Shown one piece after another: positions 1 through 9,439 of a DNA stretch of 64,000 nucleotides. The stretch spans positions 1,302,001 through 1,366,000 of the forward strand of contig JALJCQ010000012.1 of assembly GCA_023091665.1 (NCBI GenBank), in the 5' to 3' direction. This stretch comes from Pythium myriotylum (lineage: Eukaryota > Oomycota > Peronosporomycetes > Pythiales > Pythiaceae). The notes under the pieces were generated by a model. That model was not told the origin of the DNA, did not search any database, and was given only the letters and a program-made list of their open reading frames with translations. The position numbers were made by a program, and so were the translations under genes. The stretch's first letter is position 1; each line of letters begins with the position of its first letter.

Positions 1-2495
1 TCGCCGCACGCACTGATTAGGTCGACTTTTTGTTGCATGGAGGCGTCAACTGGAAGCGAGCACAACAGCTGAGATGCGTTATCCTCGGGCTTGGGTTTTA
101 CCAATGGCGTCACGAAGCGGACGTGGCGGTGGCTCGTGACAAACAGAAGTGTCTGCGCCATCCAGAGCAAACTCTGCGGTGATCCGAGATCTTGATGAAG
201 ATCGTACTCCGCAACCACTGAAAGGGAGGGTGTGGCTCCTGATATTGAGAGGATAATGACTCGCTCGGTCGTCCGAACTGCTGCGAGGTACTTGAGCCCA
301 TCTAGTGAGGTTTGTTCAGTCGTTGCTGCACCCGCATTCCACACCACATCGAGGATTCGCTCCTTCGAGGATCGGGTCTTGAACCCGGTCGACGCCTGAC
401 AAGGCACGCTCAAATCATCCTCACTAAGAACTATTTGCTGGGGCCCTTTTTCACTGTTGTGGTCGATTGAATTAGAGAACACGTAGATCAGTCGAGTGCC
501 GACCATAGACGCGTGCGGTGAGTTCGTAGAGAGTCGTATTGGCGAGGAAAATATTCGCTGGATTGGCTGCTGGAGAAGAATCGTCGAATTTTGGTCGACT
601 AGATCGCAATTCGTTTGAAACCCGATCGATTTCCCGGTTGATGCGAGCACAAGCATGACGTACGAGCGATTGCCATTGTGGTGCGGGTCGCAGAAGCAGG
701 TGTCTAGCGCCTCCATGGGTGACCCACATGTCACACTCGATGCAGCTCCCACACTGTCGCCGTCCATGTCTCCGTGAGGTTTAGTCTTGGTATTGACCTC
801 AAGCATAACGTAGGTGAATCCTGCGTCCTCATCAGTCGTGTTGAGTGCCTTAACAGGGTCGATCAGCTGGATGCATACTGCCGTCTGACGTTCGTTCCAA
901 CGAAGCTTCCACGGTAAAAGTTGGCGACCCTGGTAGTTGGTCCACACTGGCAAATCTTCCAGCTTTTCGACCTCTCCGGTAATTTGCGAGTATCGCTGGA
1001 GCTGAAACGCGATGGATTGTGGAGTCGACGCCTCAGCGTTGCGAGAAACTTGCAGTACTGAAGACGGGACGTCCTGGTAACTGAAGTATTGGTCCAGGTT
1101 GAGCTGGAACCGTGACGAGAGTGTGAGATAAATGTTGGCTTCCGCAGATGACGACACGAGCGTGCTTGTCACAGCCAGCGGTAAAATGTGGCGATGATGC
1201 TGGGTCGATGTGTATGCCGCGAATGGAGTGGTTGGCATCGGTGCATTCGTCGCGAACACAAGGACGGCACTTCCATCTTCGTGGGACGGTGGACCCGACG
1301 GTATCAGTTCGTGCCAATCGGATAGAGTCACAGGCGTAGGACTCGACGACCCACCGACGAGACGGATCTCTGCACCAGCGACACTGGATCCTGCACCGTT
1401 ATACGCATGCCAATGAACCACCAACAGCGGTGCCTGGCCGTGCATCTGGAGACTCAATTCTCCGTTTTTCTTGGCAAAATCCATGGCCTGAGGTGGTAAG
1501 CTAGAGTAAACAACAAAAGGCTCATGTGAGAAACCACTTTCTGTGTCTGGCACCGAGCTGCTGTCTCACCAGTGTAGGATGGCAACACGATACGGCTCGC
1601 GATGTCTTGTCGCGGGATTCGGTGCAAGGTCCCAGACTTCAACAACGCGGTTCTGGTAGCCGATGAGAAGCAAGTGGGGGCTCTGGCCACAGGCTGCAAA
1701 CGTCATCTGCACCACTGGAGACTGTGTGGTCTGTGCGGTGAATAGCGGCGCCACTACTGCGGCCTCTTCCTTCGTGCCGCTGCCGAGCGAGTTCTCTTCC
1801 GAAAAGGTCCAGAGCTGGAAGGAACCGTCACTGGCGCCAGCGCTGAGCGCACGGCGCGGCGTGTGGTACGCCAACGCCGTGAGCTGGCTGCTGCGGTTTG
1901 CGGCCTTGCGCGAGATCTTCTTGGGCGGGTCTCTCGCGTCAACGGCCGAGACCTTGATGCTGTTGCTGCCTTCGGATACGTAAAAGAGCCATCGGTCTCG
2001 ACAGAGCGAAGCCGCGAGCGCCGCGACGCTCTTCTGCTGCTTCTCGACCTCGGTCACCGAATAGAGCACGGCGTCGCGCAGGTCCCACACCACGAGGCAG
2101 CTGCGCAGCCACACGGGCGAGCCAGTCAGCTCGATCTCGGATTCCAAGAAGGGAGCACACGCACCGCGACTGGAAGATGGCGGCCACGAAGTGCGCGCCC
2201 ACGGGCACGAGATGCTCCAGCTGACGCACGCCGCTTCGGTCACCGAGCAGCGCAAGGTCGAAGACGGCCTCGCCCATCGTGGCGCCGTATCGCGGATTGA
2301 GCTCCTGCAGCGACTGGCTGGTCACAGACACGATCGACCCGCGCATCTTGCCGCGCGACGTCAGAGCCCAAATCGACAGAAAAGGGACGGCGCGTAGCTG
2401 CTCACCGGGTGCAAGATCGCGTGCTCGACGGCATGTACGCGGCGCTCCTCGATCTCGCGCGCGAGCCGCGCGTCGGCGACGAGCGCGACGGCCAT
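1..2495 (-). CDS. Large WD40/beta-propeller protein, N-terminal 767 residues (partial, 4 exons)
   Basis: Exons on the minus strand: 2495-2406, 2346-2165, 2100-1570, 1500-1. Introns 2347-2405, 2101-2164 and 1501-1569 are GT..AG and restore one frame. The last exon stays open for 1500 bp and leaves the window, so the C-terminus is missing. The start is the ATG at 2493-2495 (MAVALVADARLAREIEERR). Propeller-like strands are visible, e.g. SRCLVVWDLRDAVLYSV, ALSAGASDGSFQLWTF and IGYQNRVVEVWDL. The later part (GLKYLAAVRTTERVIIL, SLLWMAQTLLFVTSHRH) looks like a second propeller or its degenerate continuation. That layout recalls the large two-part WD40 subunits of TSET/TPLATE-type vesicle coats, but this is weak inference and function is unknown. 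The two frames near 2100-2165 look like a frameshift at first sight; the 64-bp intron explains them. Confidence 0.72.
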
Positions 2496-3949
2496 GGGGG
2501 GTCTTGGTGACTGCGTCTCTTCAAGATTGGCGCGTGGCGACCAGTGTGGACCACACACATTCTCGTTGGGATTGCGTAATCGTACTTTGTCGGGTCGTCA
2601 CCGTGCGCGCGCACGTCCTCCTGGATTGTCCATTTTGTGGGCGGTTCTTGTTCGCCAAACTATTTTGCTGGAAGCTGAAGAGACGCATCTCCCCGCCGTG
2701 TCTGTCTGTTATCCGGCGAGCAGACAAGGCGGCCGGGCCCCCGCGCGCCTTCTCGGCTGCCGTGGCGGCATTGAAGTTCCTGTGCATCGTCGCAGACAGG
2801 GCGCGCCCGGGGCCCGTGTACCATGTCGGCAGAAATCATCTTGGGTGTGTCAAGTCGCGTGGACGGCGAGCGCCTGCCAGCCGCCTGCGCGCCACCTGCG
2901 CGGCCCAATGGCGAACGCGCGACACAGACAGATACTAGACGCGACCAATCCGGAGATTGTAGTTTGCGACACCCGCTGGTTTGCTCGGAGGGGGGAGGTC
3001 GGCCGCGTCACGCGCATCTGGGCGTCGCCATTTTCTTATTGTAGGCCCAAGTGCAGCTGGCCCATCAGGAGTCAGTGCGCGAAGATGGACGCGGGCGCTT
3101 ACGCCGTTTGGCGGGCGAATCGGGGTGGGCGCCCAGCCCCCTGAAACGGCAACACGAAAGAAAGCTGCAACGTCAACCCGCGCCCCCGGGGCGAGACTCA
3201 CCACGTGAGAGAGAGAGCAAGCGAGAGAGAGAGAGAGAGAGAGCTGCTGGCCAGTTCGCTTCTTTTTGGTGGCGGGGTTGCGGCCACGCACGCCGAACCC
3301 TAGCGGGGGCTCCCCTCCCAAACACAGGCCTCCCTGCGAGCGGTGAATCTGGGATTAGAGAGCGTTTCGCATACTAGAACTATAGTGGGGGCGTCCGTCG
3401 AAACTTGATACTTGGCGCCATAAAATTCGCTGGCCCAGCGCTCTGGTCAACCCACGCGGTCGCAGTGGTCGCGGAAGAGGGCGCGCACGCGAACGGAACG
3501 GAAAGAAAGCGGGCGGAAAGGATTGCATTCCGCGCGCTTTTTGAGTCGCTCGCCAAACGCCAAAGCGGCCAGCCTCCCTCGCGTCCGCTCTCGGTCCGGT
3601 CGCCGCCAGCCTCGGCCGGCGCCACAACCAGACCACAGCCCCATCGCGCGCCCGCGCCCGCCGTCCGCCGTCCGCTCGAGGCCTTTTCGAACCGCGCGAG
3701 CAGAAGAGCCAGCCGCGGCCGGGTGTCCCATCCAGCGGCTCGGTCCAGCGCGCAAGCGAGCGGCAAAGTAGTTTGAAGTCGCGTCTCTTCTTTTCCGGAT
3801 CGGCGCTCGCGACCCCCGCAGCAAGGCGAGCGCGCGGTCGTTCTTTTCTTTTTTCGACTCGCGCGGCGGTTCTCAGGTCCGGTGGACAAGTGTCCGGAGC
3901 CCGCGCGCGGATCCAGACTCGTCTGCCGCGTGGAACAAAAACCGCGGCC
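2496..3949. other. Divergent intergenic region with a GA microsatellite
   Basis: About 1.45 kb between the minus-strand WD40 gene and the plus-strand CCCH gene. It is GC-rich, so it carries many long but composition-driven open frames on both strands; none shows a recognisable domain. It holds a GA-rich simple repeat at about 3204-3243 and pyrimidine-rich tracts just upstream of the CCCH start (around 3843-3855). It should contain both promoters and 5' UTRs. I see no RNA gene. Confidence 0.6.
3204..3243. repeat. GA/CT microsatellite
   Basis: A purine tract of repeated GA with two small interruptions (gagagagag-caagc-gagaga...). It lies in the divergent promoter region between the WD40 and CCCH genes. 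GA tracts often mark open promoter chromatin; a role here is inference. Confidence 0.85.
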
Positions 3950-6430
3950 ATGGAGCCACCGAATCCGCATCCGCATTCCGCGAGACCGCCGACGGCCACG
4001 CCGATGGCCAACGCCGCCTCCGCGCCGCGCCGCGCCGCCGACGCGCCCGACGTCGTGCGCCAGCTCGTCGGGCAGCTCAGCGACTCGGTCAACGCCTCGC
4101 TGCGCCAGGTCGCCGCGCAGTTCGGCGTCGCCGACGCGCTCCACGAGAGCGGGGCCCCCGCCCCGCCCGAGGACACGCGGCTCGTCGTGCAGGAGCTCGC
4201 CAAGGCGAGGCGCAAGGAGAAAGAGCTCCAGCTGCTCGTCGACGACCTCCAGACCGAGCAGCGCGTCGCGCGCGAGCGCCTCGCGCTCTACTCGATCCTC
4301 GCGCTCAAGCTCAAGCGCGAGCTCATCAACGAAAAGCTCGCGCACATCGACTCGAAGAAAGAGGTCGAGGAGATCCGCCAGCAGTACGAGCGCGACGCCA
4401 GCAGCAGCGTCGGCATGCGCTCGCCCGACGCCAGCGACCGCCTCCGACACGTCCAGCAAAGCCAGCGCCGCGGCTCCTACGAGTCGCTGCGAGGCCACTC
4501 GGCCGGCGAAGACGACCCGTGGAGCTCCCCGAATAAACCCACGGCGGGATCCGACAAGTCGGGTGCCGGCGGCGCCGCCGTGGGCGCAGGCGCGACGGGC
4601 TCGAGCTTGCAATTGTCGTTTGGCAGCTTTTACTCGCGACAGCAAGCGCGCAGCGGCGCCGGAGACGACGAGGATGACGACGACGGCGCCGACGAAGATG
4701 AGCGCGCGCAGCCGCTGCGCAACAGCCTCATCGGCCAATTCCTTCCATCGACGCTGCTTGACTCACCGCAGCTCACGCCGACCGCTCGCTCGGGGCGATC
4801 GGGAGATAACCAAGGTGGCGACTTTGGAGACGATCCAGAGGAGAGTAAGTTCGGTTCAGACGAGGAACCCGTCCAAGACAAGTCGCCGAGCGAGCGTCTC
4901 GACGCCGAGCTCGCGTCGTTCACGTTGGGCGAGTCAGAGATCTCAGCGAGCAAAGATCTCTGTGACGCATGTGGTCGATCGCGCGCGCCGGTTGTTGAAG
5001 TCGTGGATTGTGGCCATCGCCTCTGTCGTCCTTGTGATCGTCTGGTCTCATCGGTGGACGATCCATCAAGTCCATCCACCACGGCGCAGTGTCCTCGATG
5101 CCACAAGCCTGTGGTTTCGTTGCGTCGTCTAGACGCCGGCACGAAAGACGACAACCAGGCCGAGCACCTCCGCATCGAGACGTCCAGGCCGTCGTCGTCA
5201 GACTCGACAGCCACGGCGGTGTCGTCCTTCGCGATCACTGGCGTCAGCGCGATGACAACGGCGACGTCGATCGCGCCGCTCACGCTCTCGCTTCTCAGCG
5301 AGATGTTTGAAAACATTTCCACGGACGAGCTCGAACAGTTTCTCAAAGAAGCCAATGGCCAGGTCTCCGGAGCCATCGAGCGGATCCTCCACCGCCACCC
5401 ATCCTTCAACCCGGCTCTCGCTGCCGAGGTTTCCGTCACGGCAGGGCCAGGGTCGGGAGCCAGCGTGCTCAAAGGCGGTGTCGGGCCTGGAGGAGCCCAC
5501 CGCCCTGGCTCGTCTGGTATCCCAAGCCATCAGCAACAGAGCCAGCAACAGGGAGGAGCGGCTAGCGGCAACTGGAAGACGGAAATGTGCATGTACTACC
5601 TCCAGGGCAAATGTAACAAGACGCGACGCACGTGCTCGTTCGCTCACGGCGAGAGCGACCTCGTGCGCACGAACACGCCCAAGCACACGTCCAGCACGAG
5701 CTACAAGTCGCGCATGTGCCCGCAATGGCTAGAAGGAAGCTGTCCCAAGTCTCGCCGAGAGTGTCCGTTGGCCCATGGCGAGAACGATTTGCGTGACGGA
5801 CTAGCCCTCCTCAGCCAGAACCCAGCCTCTGTGGGAGGCTCCGGGGGCACGGGTGCGATTCCACCGACGGTTCTGCCGACAACTGCACCGCGTCTTCAGA
5901 ACTACAAGACCGAGCTCTGCTACTACTACCTCAAGGGCTGCTGCAACTTTACCAAGGAAGAATGTCGCTTTGCCCACGGCGAAAGCGATCTCCGCACAGT
6001 TGAGAGCAATACGCTCGAGTGGTCGGCTCAGTTGAGCGGGGCAGTGAATGCTGCGGCGGCTGCTGCTGCTGAAAAGGCCTCCCTCCCACATCAGCAACAG
6101 TACCAGCAGCAGCAGTTCGTGTCGCAGTACCAGTCGCAGCAACAGCAGACTCAGCAGCAAGCAATGCCACCGCAGTACGGACTCGCGCCGCTCCCGCCGC
6201 CTTTCGTGCCGCAGGCCCACCAGTACCATCAAATGGCACCGCCACCGATGCACCCCCACCAACTGCAAGCCCCGGTGCCTCCAGGCCACCAGCAAAGCCA
6301 GTTCGCGCCTCCGCAGTACCGCTACATGAAGAGCATGGACGACGCCAAGCCGCCACGCCGCCCAGCGCCTCCTCGCCGGGAGTCGACGTGGTCGCAGCCA
6401 AGCTACGACTCCATGGGCTCCGACTTCTGA
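3950..6430 (+). CDS. RING-CUE-triple CCCH zinc-finger protein (826 aa)
   Basis: Single exon. The frame is open from 3773, but I take the ATG at 3950 (MEPPNPHPHSARPP) because the residues before it are arginine-rich 5'-leader translation. In order: a coiled coil (about residues 78-150); low-complexity acidic/serine linkers; a C3HC4-like RING (about 337-382, starting DLCDACGRSRAPVVEV); a CUE-like ubiquitin-binding helix bundle (about 445-482, LLSEMFENISTDELEQFL); three CCCH fingers (about 542-570, 584-613, 652-680; each C-x8-C-x5/6-C-x3-H and ending AHGESDL or AHGENDL); and a Q/P-rich tail. CCCH tandems of this kind bind RNA. The RING and CUE suggest it also handles ubiquitin, so an E3 ligase acting on mRNPs is a fair inference. 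It converges on the 6628-7725 gene, leaving 197 bp. Confidence 0.9.
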   Translation: MEPPNPHPHSARPPTATPMANAASAPRRAADAPDVVRQLVGQLSDSVNASLRQVAAQFGVADALHESGAPAPPEDTRLVVQELAKARRKEKELQLLVDDLQTEQRVARERLALYSILALKLKRELINEKLAHIDSKKEVEEIRQQYERDASSSVGMRSPDASDRLRHVQQSQRRGSYESLRGHSAGEDDPWSSPNKPTAGSDKSGAGGAAVGAGATGSSLQLSFGSFYSRQQARSGAGDDEDDDDGADEDERAQPLRNSLIGQFLPSTLLDSPQLTPTARSGRSGDNQGGDFGDDPEESKFGSDEEPVQDKSPSERLDAELASFTLGESEISASKDLCDACGRSRAPVVEVVDCGHRLCRPCDRLVSSVDDPSSPSTTAQCPRCHKPVVSLRRLDAGTKDDNQAEHLRIETSRPSSSDSTATAVSSFAITGVSAMTTATSIAPLTLSLLSEMFENISTDELEQFLKEANGQVSGAIERILHRHPSFNPALAAEVSVTAGPGSGASVLKGGVGPGGAHRPGSSGIPSHQQQSQQQGGAASGNWKTEMCMYYLQGKCNKTRRTCSFAHGESDLVRTNTPKHTSSTSYKSRMCPQWLEGSCPKSRRECPLAHGENDLRDGLALLSQNPASVGGSGGTGAIPPTVLPTTAPRLQNYKTELCYYYLKGCCNFTKEECRFAHGESDLRTVESNTLEWSAQLSGAVNAAAAAAAEKASLPHQQQYQQQQFVSQYQSQQQQTQQQAMPPQYGLAPLPPPFVPQAHQYHQMAPPPMHPHQLQAPVPPGHQQSQFAPPQYRYMKSMDDAKPPRRPAPPRRESTWSQPSYDSMGSDF

Positions 6431-6627
6431 GCATGCCTTTGCCTTTTAGCTCTCTTTGCATTTTTCCTCAAGCCCCCAATTTTGAGAGGTAAAGTAGAAG
6501 TAGAATTGTAGTAGTAGTTGCTATTTGCCGAACTGGAGACCACTCACCTGGGTCTTTCTCACTTTCATCAGGATCATACATTTCCCATTAAATACACGAC
6601 CTAGAGACGATGACTTTATCCACAAAC

Positions 6628-7725
6628 TTAGCAGTCTCCGCTCACAGCCGAAGCACTAAGGTCACTATCTGGTTGCGCTGCGAATGCGGCGCCGAGAACG
6701 CTCGCCGGAACGCCAAGAGCAGAGACGAGATCGGCCACGTTCATCTTGACAGCCACGACCGAGCCGTTCAGCACCATCCGGATGCTCTTGTAGCCCGGGA
6801 AGTCGTCGCTGCCGTCCTGGATGTCGCTGGCCCGACGCTTGTTTGCTCCTGAAGATCCTGTGAGAGCCCCGTCAACGGAGAGTCCTTCGCCCTCGCTGGC
6901 CACGTCGACCGTCTCGCCGCTTTGCAGCTGGCGCTGCTGCTGAGACTGCACGAGGTGGTGCTGGGCGGCGAGCCCCGTGAGCATCTTGACGGCTCCTCCT
7001 CGTCCACCGCTTGACTGGCCGCTTGTCGCCGCAGCTCGTCGACGCGCGGCCGACTCTTTCTTGACGTACGTGTAGATGTCACACTCAAACTGGTCCGAGC
7101 GGATCGAGGCGGCGCCGGCAGCCGCGGCCGACTGCGTGCTCTTGCGCTTGAGGAAGTTGCGGAAGGTCTTGCGGATGCGCGCCTCGAAGTTCTTTTCCGA
7201 GAGCTCGACGAGCTCGGCCTGCTTGGAGTGGACCCCGGGGCGGATGTAGATGGCCATGTCCTCGCGCACGTAGGGCTCGACGGTGTGCGCCTGGAGCTCT
7301 TTGATGGTGCGGCTGTTAACTTTGGCCTTGAAGACCTCGAAGCCCTCGGAGAGCAAGAAGCGGAAGGTGGTGATGGCGAGGTGCTTGCGCGACGTGCGGC
7401 TGACGTCGCCGATCTTGAGCGTGAGCGCGGCCGTGACTTCGTTGGGCACTTGGGGCGACCAGCGCTTGGCGCCCAGGTCGCCGTCGTCGCCGAGGAAGTC
7501 GTTCTCGTAGCAGCGCTTGGAGCAGTAGACCGCGGGCAGCGGGAAGCCGAACTCGAGCGCGCACTCGCGCGCGGCCACGTGCTGCGCGCACGAGAGGTGC
7601 ACGGGCAGCCCGCAGGCGTGGCAGAGCTTGGTCACGGGCTCGCCCGAGCGCTTGCGGCAGAGCGCGCAGCAGAGGTCGGCGGCCGTGACCATGGCGAGCG
7701 CGGCGCTCTGGTCGGGCGCGGCCAT
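6628..7725 (-). CDS. Small Cys/His zinc-domain protein, function unknown (365 aa)
   Basis: Single exon. The frame is open from 8064, but the ATG at 7723-7725 (MAAPDQSAALAMVT) is the plausible start because the preceding translation is low-complexity. Residues about 13-78 form a compact zinc-binding module: CCALCRKRSGEPVTKLCHAC, then a Cys/His-rich stretch ending YCSKRCYENDF. This is PHD/FYVE-like in spacing but I cannot name the family. The middle (DVSRTSRKHLAITTFRFLLS and following) is basic and helical. The C-terminal half is Q/S/G-rich with a basic KRR motif that could be a nuclear signal. Nuclear adaptor is only a guess. Confidence 0.8.
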   Translation of the reverse strand: MAAPDQSAALAMVTAADLCCALCRKRSGEPVTKLCHACGLPVHLSCAQHVAARECALEFGFPLPAVYCSKRCYENDFLGDDGDLGAKRWSPQVPNEVTAALTLKIGDVSRTSRKHLAITTFRFLLSEGFEVFKAKVNSRTIKELQAHTVEPYVREDMAIYIRPGVHSKQAELVELSEKNFEARIRKTFRNFLKRKSTQSAAAAGAASIRSDQFECDIYTYVKKESAARRRAAATSGQSSGGRGGAVKMLTGLAAQHHLVQSQQQRQLQSGETVDVASEGEGLSVDGALTGSSGANKRRASDIQDGSDDFPGYKSIRMVLNGSVVAVKMNVADLVSALGVPASVLGAAFAAQPDSDLSASAVSGDC

Positions 7726-8375
7726 GGGTTCAGTCCTAATTAAGCGTCGGCGCGCCGCCAAGTCGGGGTGGCCGCGAGCGCCACGGGTCTCGAGCTGTCG
7801 AGGGGAGCAGGGTGCGCGTAATTTACGCGACGGGACGAGGAAAGATAAAAAGAAGAAGAAAAGAAAAAGATCACTTGGTGGCACGCGCGCCAGCTGGGTT
7901 TCGGGCGCGTGTGAAGCCATCCAATCACGACACGTGGAATCGGGAATGGAAGGCAGCGAGCAGGAGAGTTCAGACCACCCGGCAGACAAGTCGCCACGCA
8001 CGAGAGGCGGATCCTCTCTTACGTCAATAGCCGCGCCCATCATTTCCCCGCGATCGAACGACAAACCTACTGAGATAGCATCTAGAACACGTGTGCAACC
8101 TGACGTTCGCCGTTTCGTCCGCCTCAGGGCGGTCGTCGAATTGCAGCTATTCTAATACAGGTGACTCGGTGCAACTCCTTGCAGGCTTCTCCGCGGCGAC
8201 GCGACTCGCCTTTGTACCACGTGACAAGCCGATCGCCACGCCACGGGCGTCAGTGCGCAACTAGCGCGGCAGCCACCGACCGCCAACGCCAACTTCGACG
8301 CCACGACCGCGCTCGCCGTGTCGATCGGATCGCCCCTCATCTGCCTCATTCCAACACGTTACGTGTACGCTCATC
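7726..8375. other. Divergent promoter region
   Basis: 650 bp between two divergently transcribed zinc-finger genes. It contains an A/G-rich tract around 7840-7873. No RNA gene or supported ORF is visible. Confidence 0.55.
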
Positions 8376-9356
8376 ATGGTATTCGTCTCGCTCCAAGGCT
8401 TCCTCGAGGGCGCCGCCGACCTCCACGCCTCGCGCGCGCCGCTGCCCCACGCGCAGCAGCCCCCGCAGGCCCCCGTCCACGTCGTCGTCACGCCCGGCTC
8501 GCCGCCCAAGGCGACGCCCGCGAGCAGCTCCGGACAGAAGCGCAGCCGCCTGCGCCGCGCGACCTCGGCGTTCTCGAGCTTCGCGACCACCAAGCACTCG
8601 AGCCCCACGGACGTGGGCGCTGTCGCGGCCTCTCCGTCGCTCGTCGCCGACCAGTTCGTCGTGTACGTGACGGACCGCGACATCCACCATAAATGGGTGA
8701 TCGCGAGATCGCCGGCCGAGTACATGCAGCTCAAGCGAGGGCTCCAGGCCATCGCTGCAGGCTGCGCGTGTCGCCAGTTCGCGTGCTGCGGGCCGCTGCG
8801 CCGGATCGTCTCGTCGTCGCAGTACAAGAAGCCCAAGCGCCGCTGGAGCGAGAGCCGCGTCGTCACGCAGTTCGTCCACTGTGCCGTCATCCAAGAGTTC
8901 CTGAACGACCTGCTGCTCGCGGTGCTCGAACGCGACGCAGAATGTGACGCCACGCGCCAGGCGTGGGATGCGCTGAGCGCTTTTCTCGACGTCGAGACCC
9001 AGCGCAACGAGGTCGCCGACAAGATTGTGCTCGCGACCGTTGAAGACCAGCACCAGAACCAGTCGTTGCGGCGAAGTGTGAGCGAGCAGATTCCTGCTCG
9101 TCGCCCCAGCATTGTGTTCGAGCAAGACCCAGTTGTTGATCTCGACCACTGCCACAACGACGAGTGCGAGGCCGATACGACCGACGACGAGGAGGTCGAG
9201 TGCCCGATCTGCTGCTCCAGCCTCGAAGGAGAGCAAACATACTCCAAGACGGCTCGCCTGCTCTGCGGTCACAAGTACCACGCGGAGTGCGTTCGCATGT
9301 GGTTGCGTATGCATCACACGTGTCCTGTGTGCCGCATTCCGATCGAAGGATTGTGA
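8376..9356 (+). CDS. PX-like / RING-H2 finger protein (326 aa)
   Basis: Single exon, ATG at 8376. Residues about 95-205 resemble a PX phosphoinositide-binding domain: DQFVVYVTDRDIHHKWVIAR followed by a YMQLKRGLQ helix and, after a gap, an FLNDLLLAVL helix. The C-terminus (about 276-323) is a RING-H2: CPICCSS, then LLCGHKYHAECV, then CPVCRIPIEGL. RING-H2 proteins are E3 ubiquitin ligases, so this is probably an endosome- or membrane-recruited E3. The PX call is weaker than the RING call. It converges on the gene ending at 9440. Confidence 0.88.
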   Translation: MVFVSLQGFLEGAADLHASRAPLPHAQQPPQAPVHVVVTPGSPPKATPASSSGQKRSRLRRATSAFSSFATTKHSSPTDVGAVAASPSLVADQFVVYVTDRDIHHKWVIARSPAEYMQLKRGLQAIAAGCACRQFACCGPLRRIVSSSQYKKPKRRWSESRVVTQFVHCAVIQEFLNDLLLAVLERDAECDATRQAWDALSAFLDVETQRNEVADKIVLATVEDQHQNQSLRRSVSEQIPARRPSIVFEQDPVVDLDHCHNDECEADTTDDEEVECPICCSSLEGEQTYSKTARLLCGHKYHAECVRMWLRMHHTCPVCRIPIEGL

Positions 9357-9439
9357 GAAGAGTTCTGATATTTATCTTCAATAGAGTACACTTTACGTGC
9401 GTGCGAGTAGTATATTGGTCTCTAACAAAATGGTAACGC

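Noticed and set aside
2090..2170. Apparent frameshift in the WD40 gene between two overlapping frames
   Set aside because: A 64-bp GT..AG intron (2101-2164) with an internal CTGAC restores the frame exactly and yields SRCLVVWDLRD.
3380..4738. Long minus-strand open frame (over 450 codons) opposite the CCCH gene
   Set aside because: Arg/Ala/Leu-rich translation with no domain; a GC-driven shadow of the real plus-strand gene.
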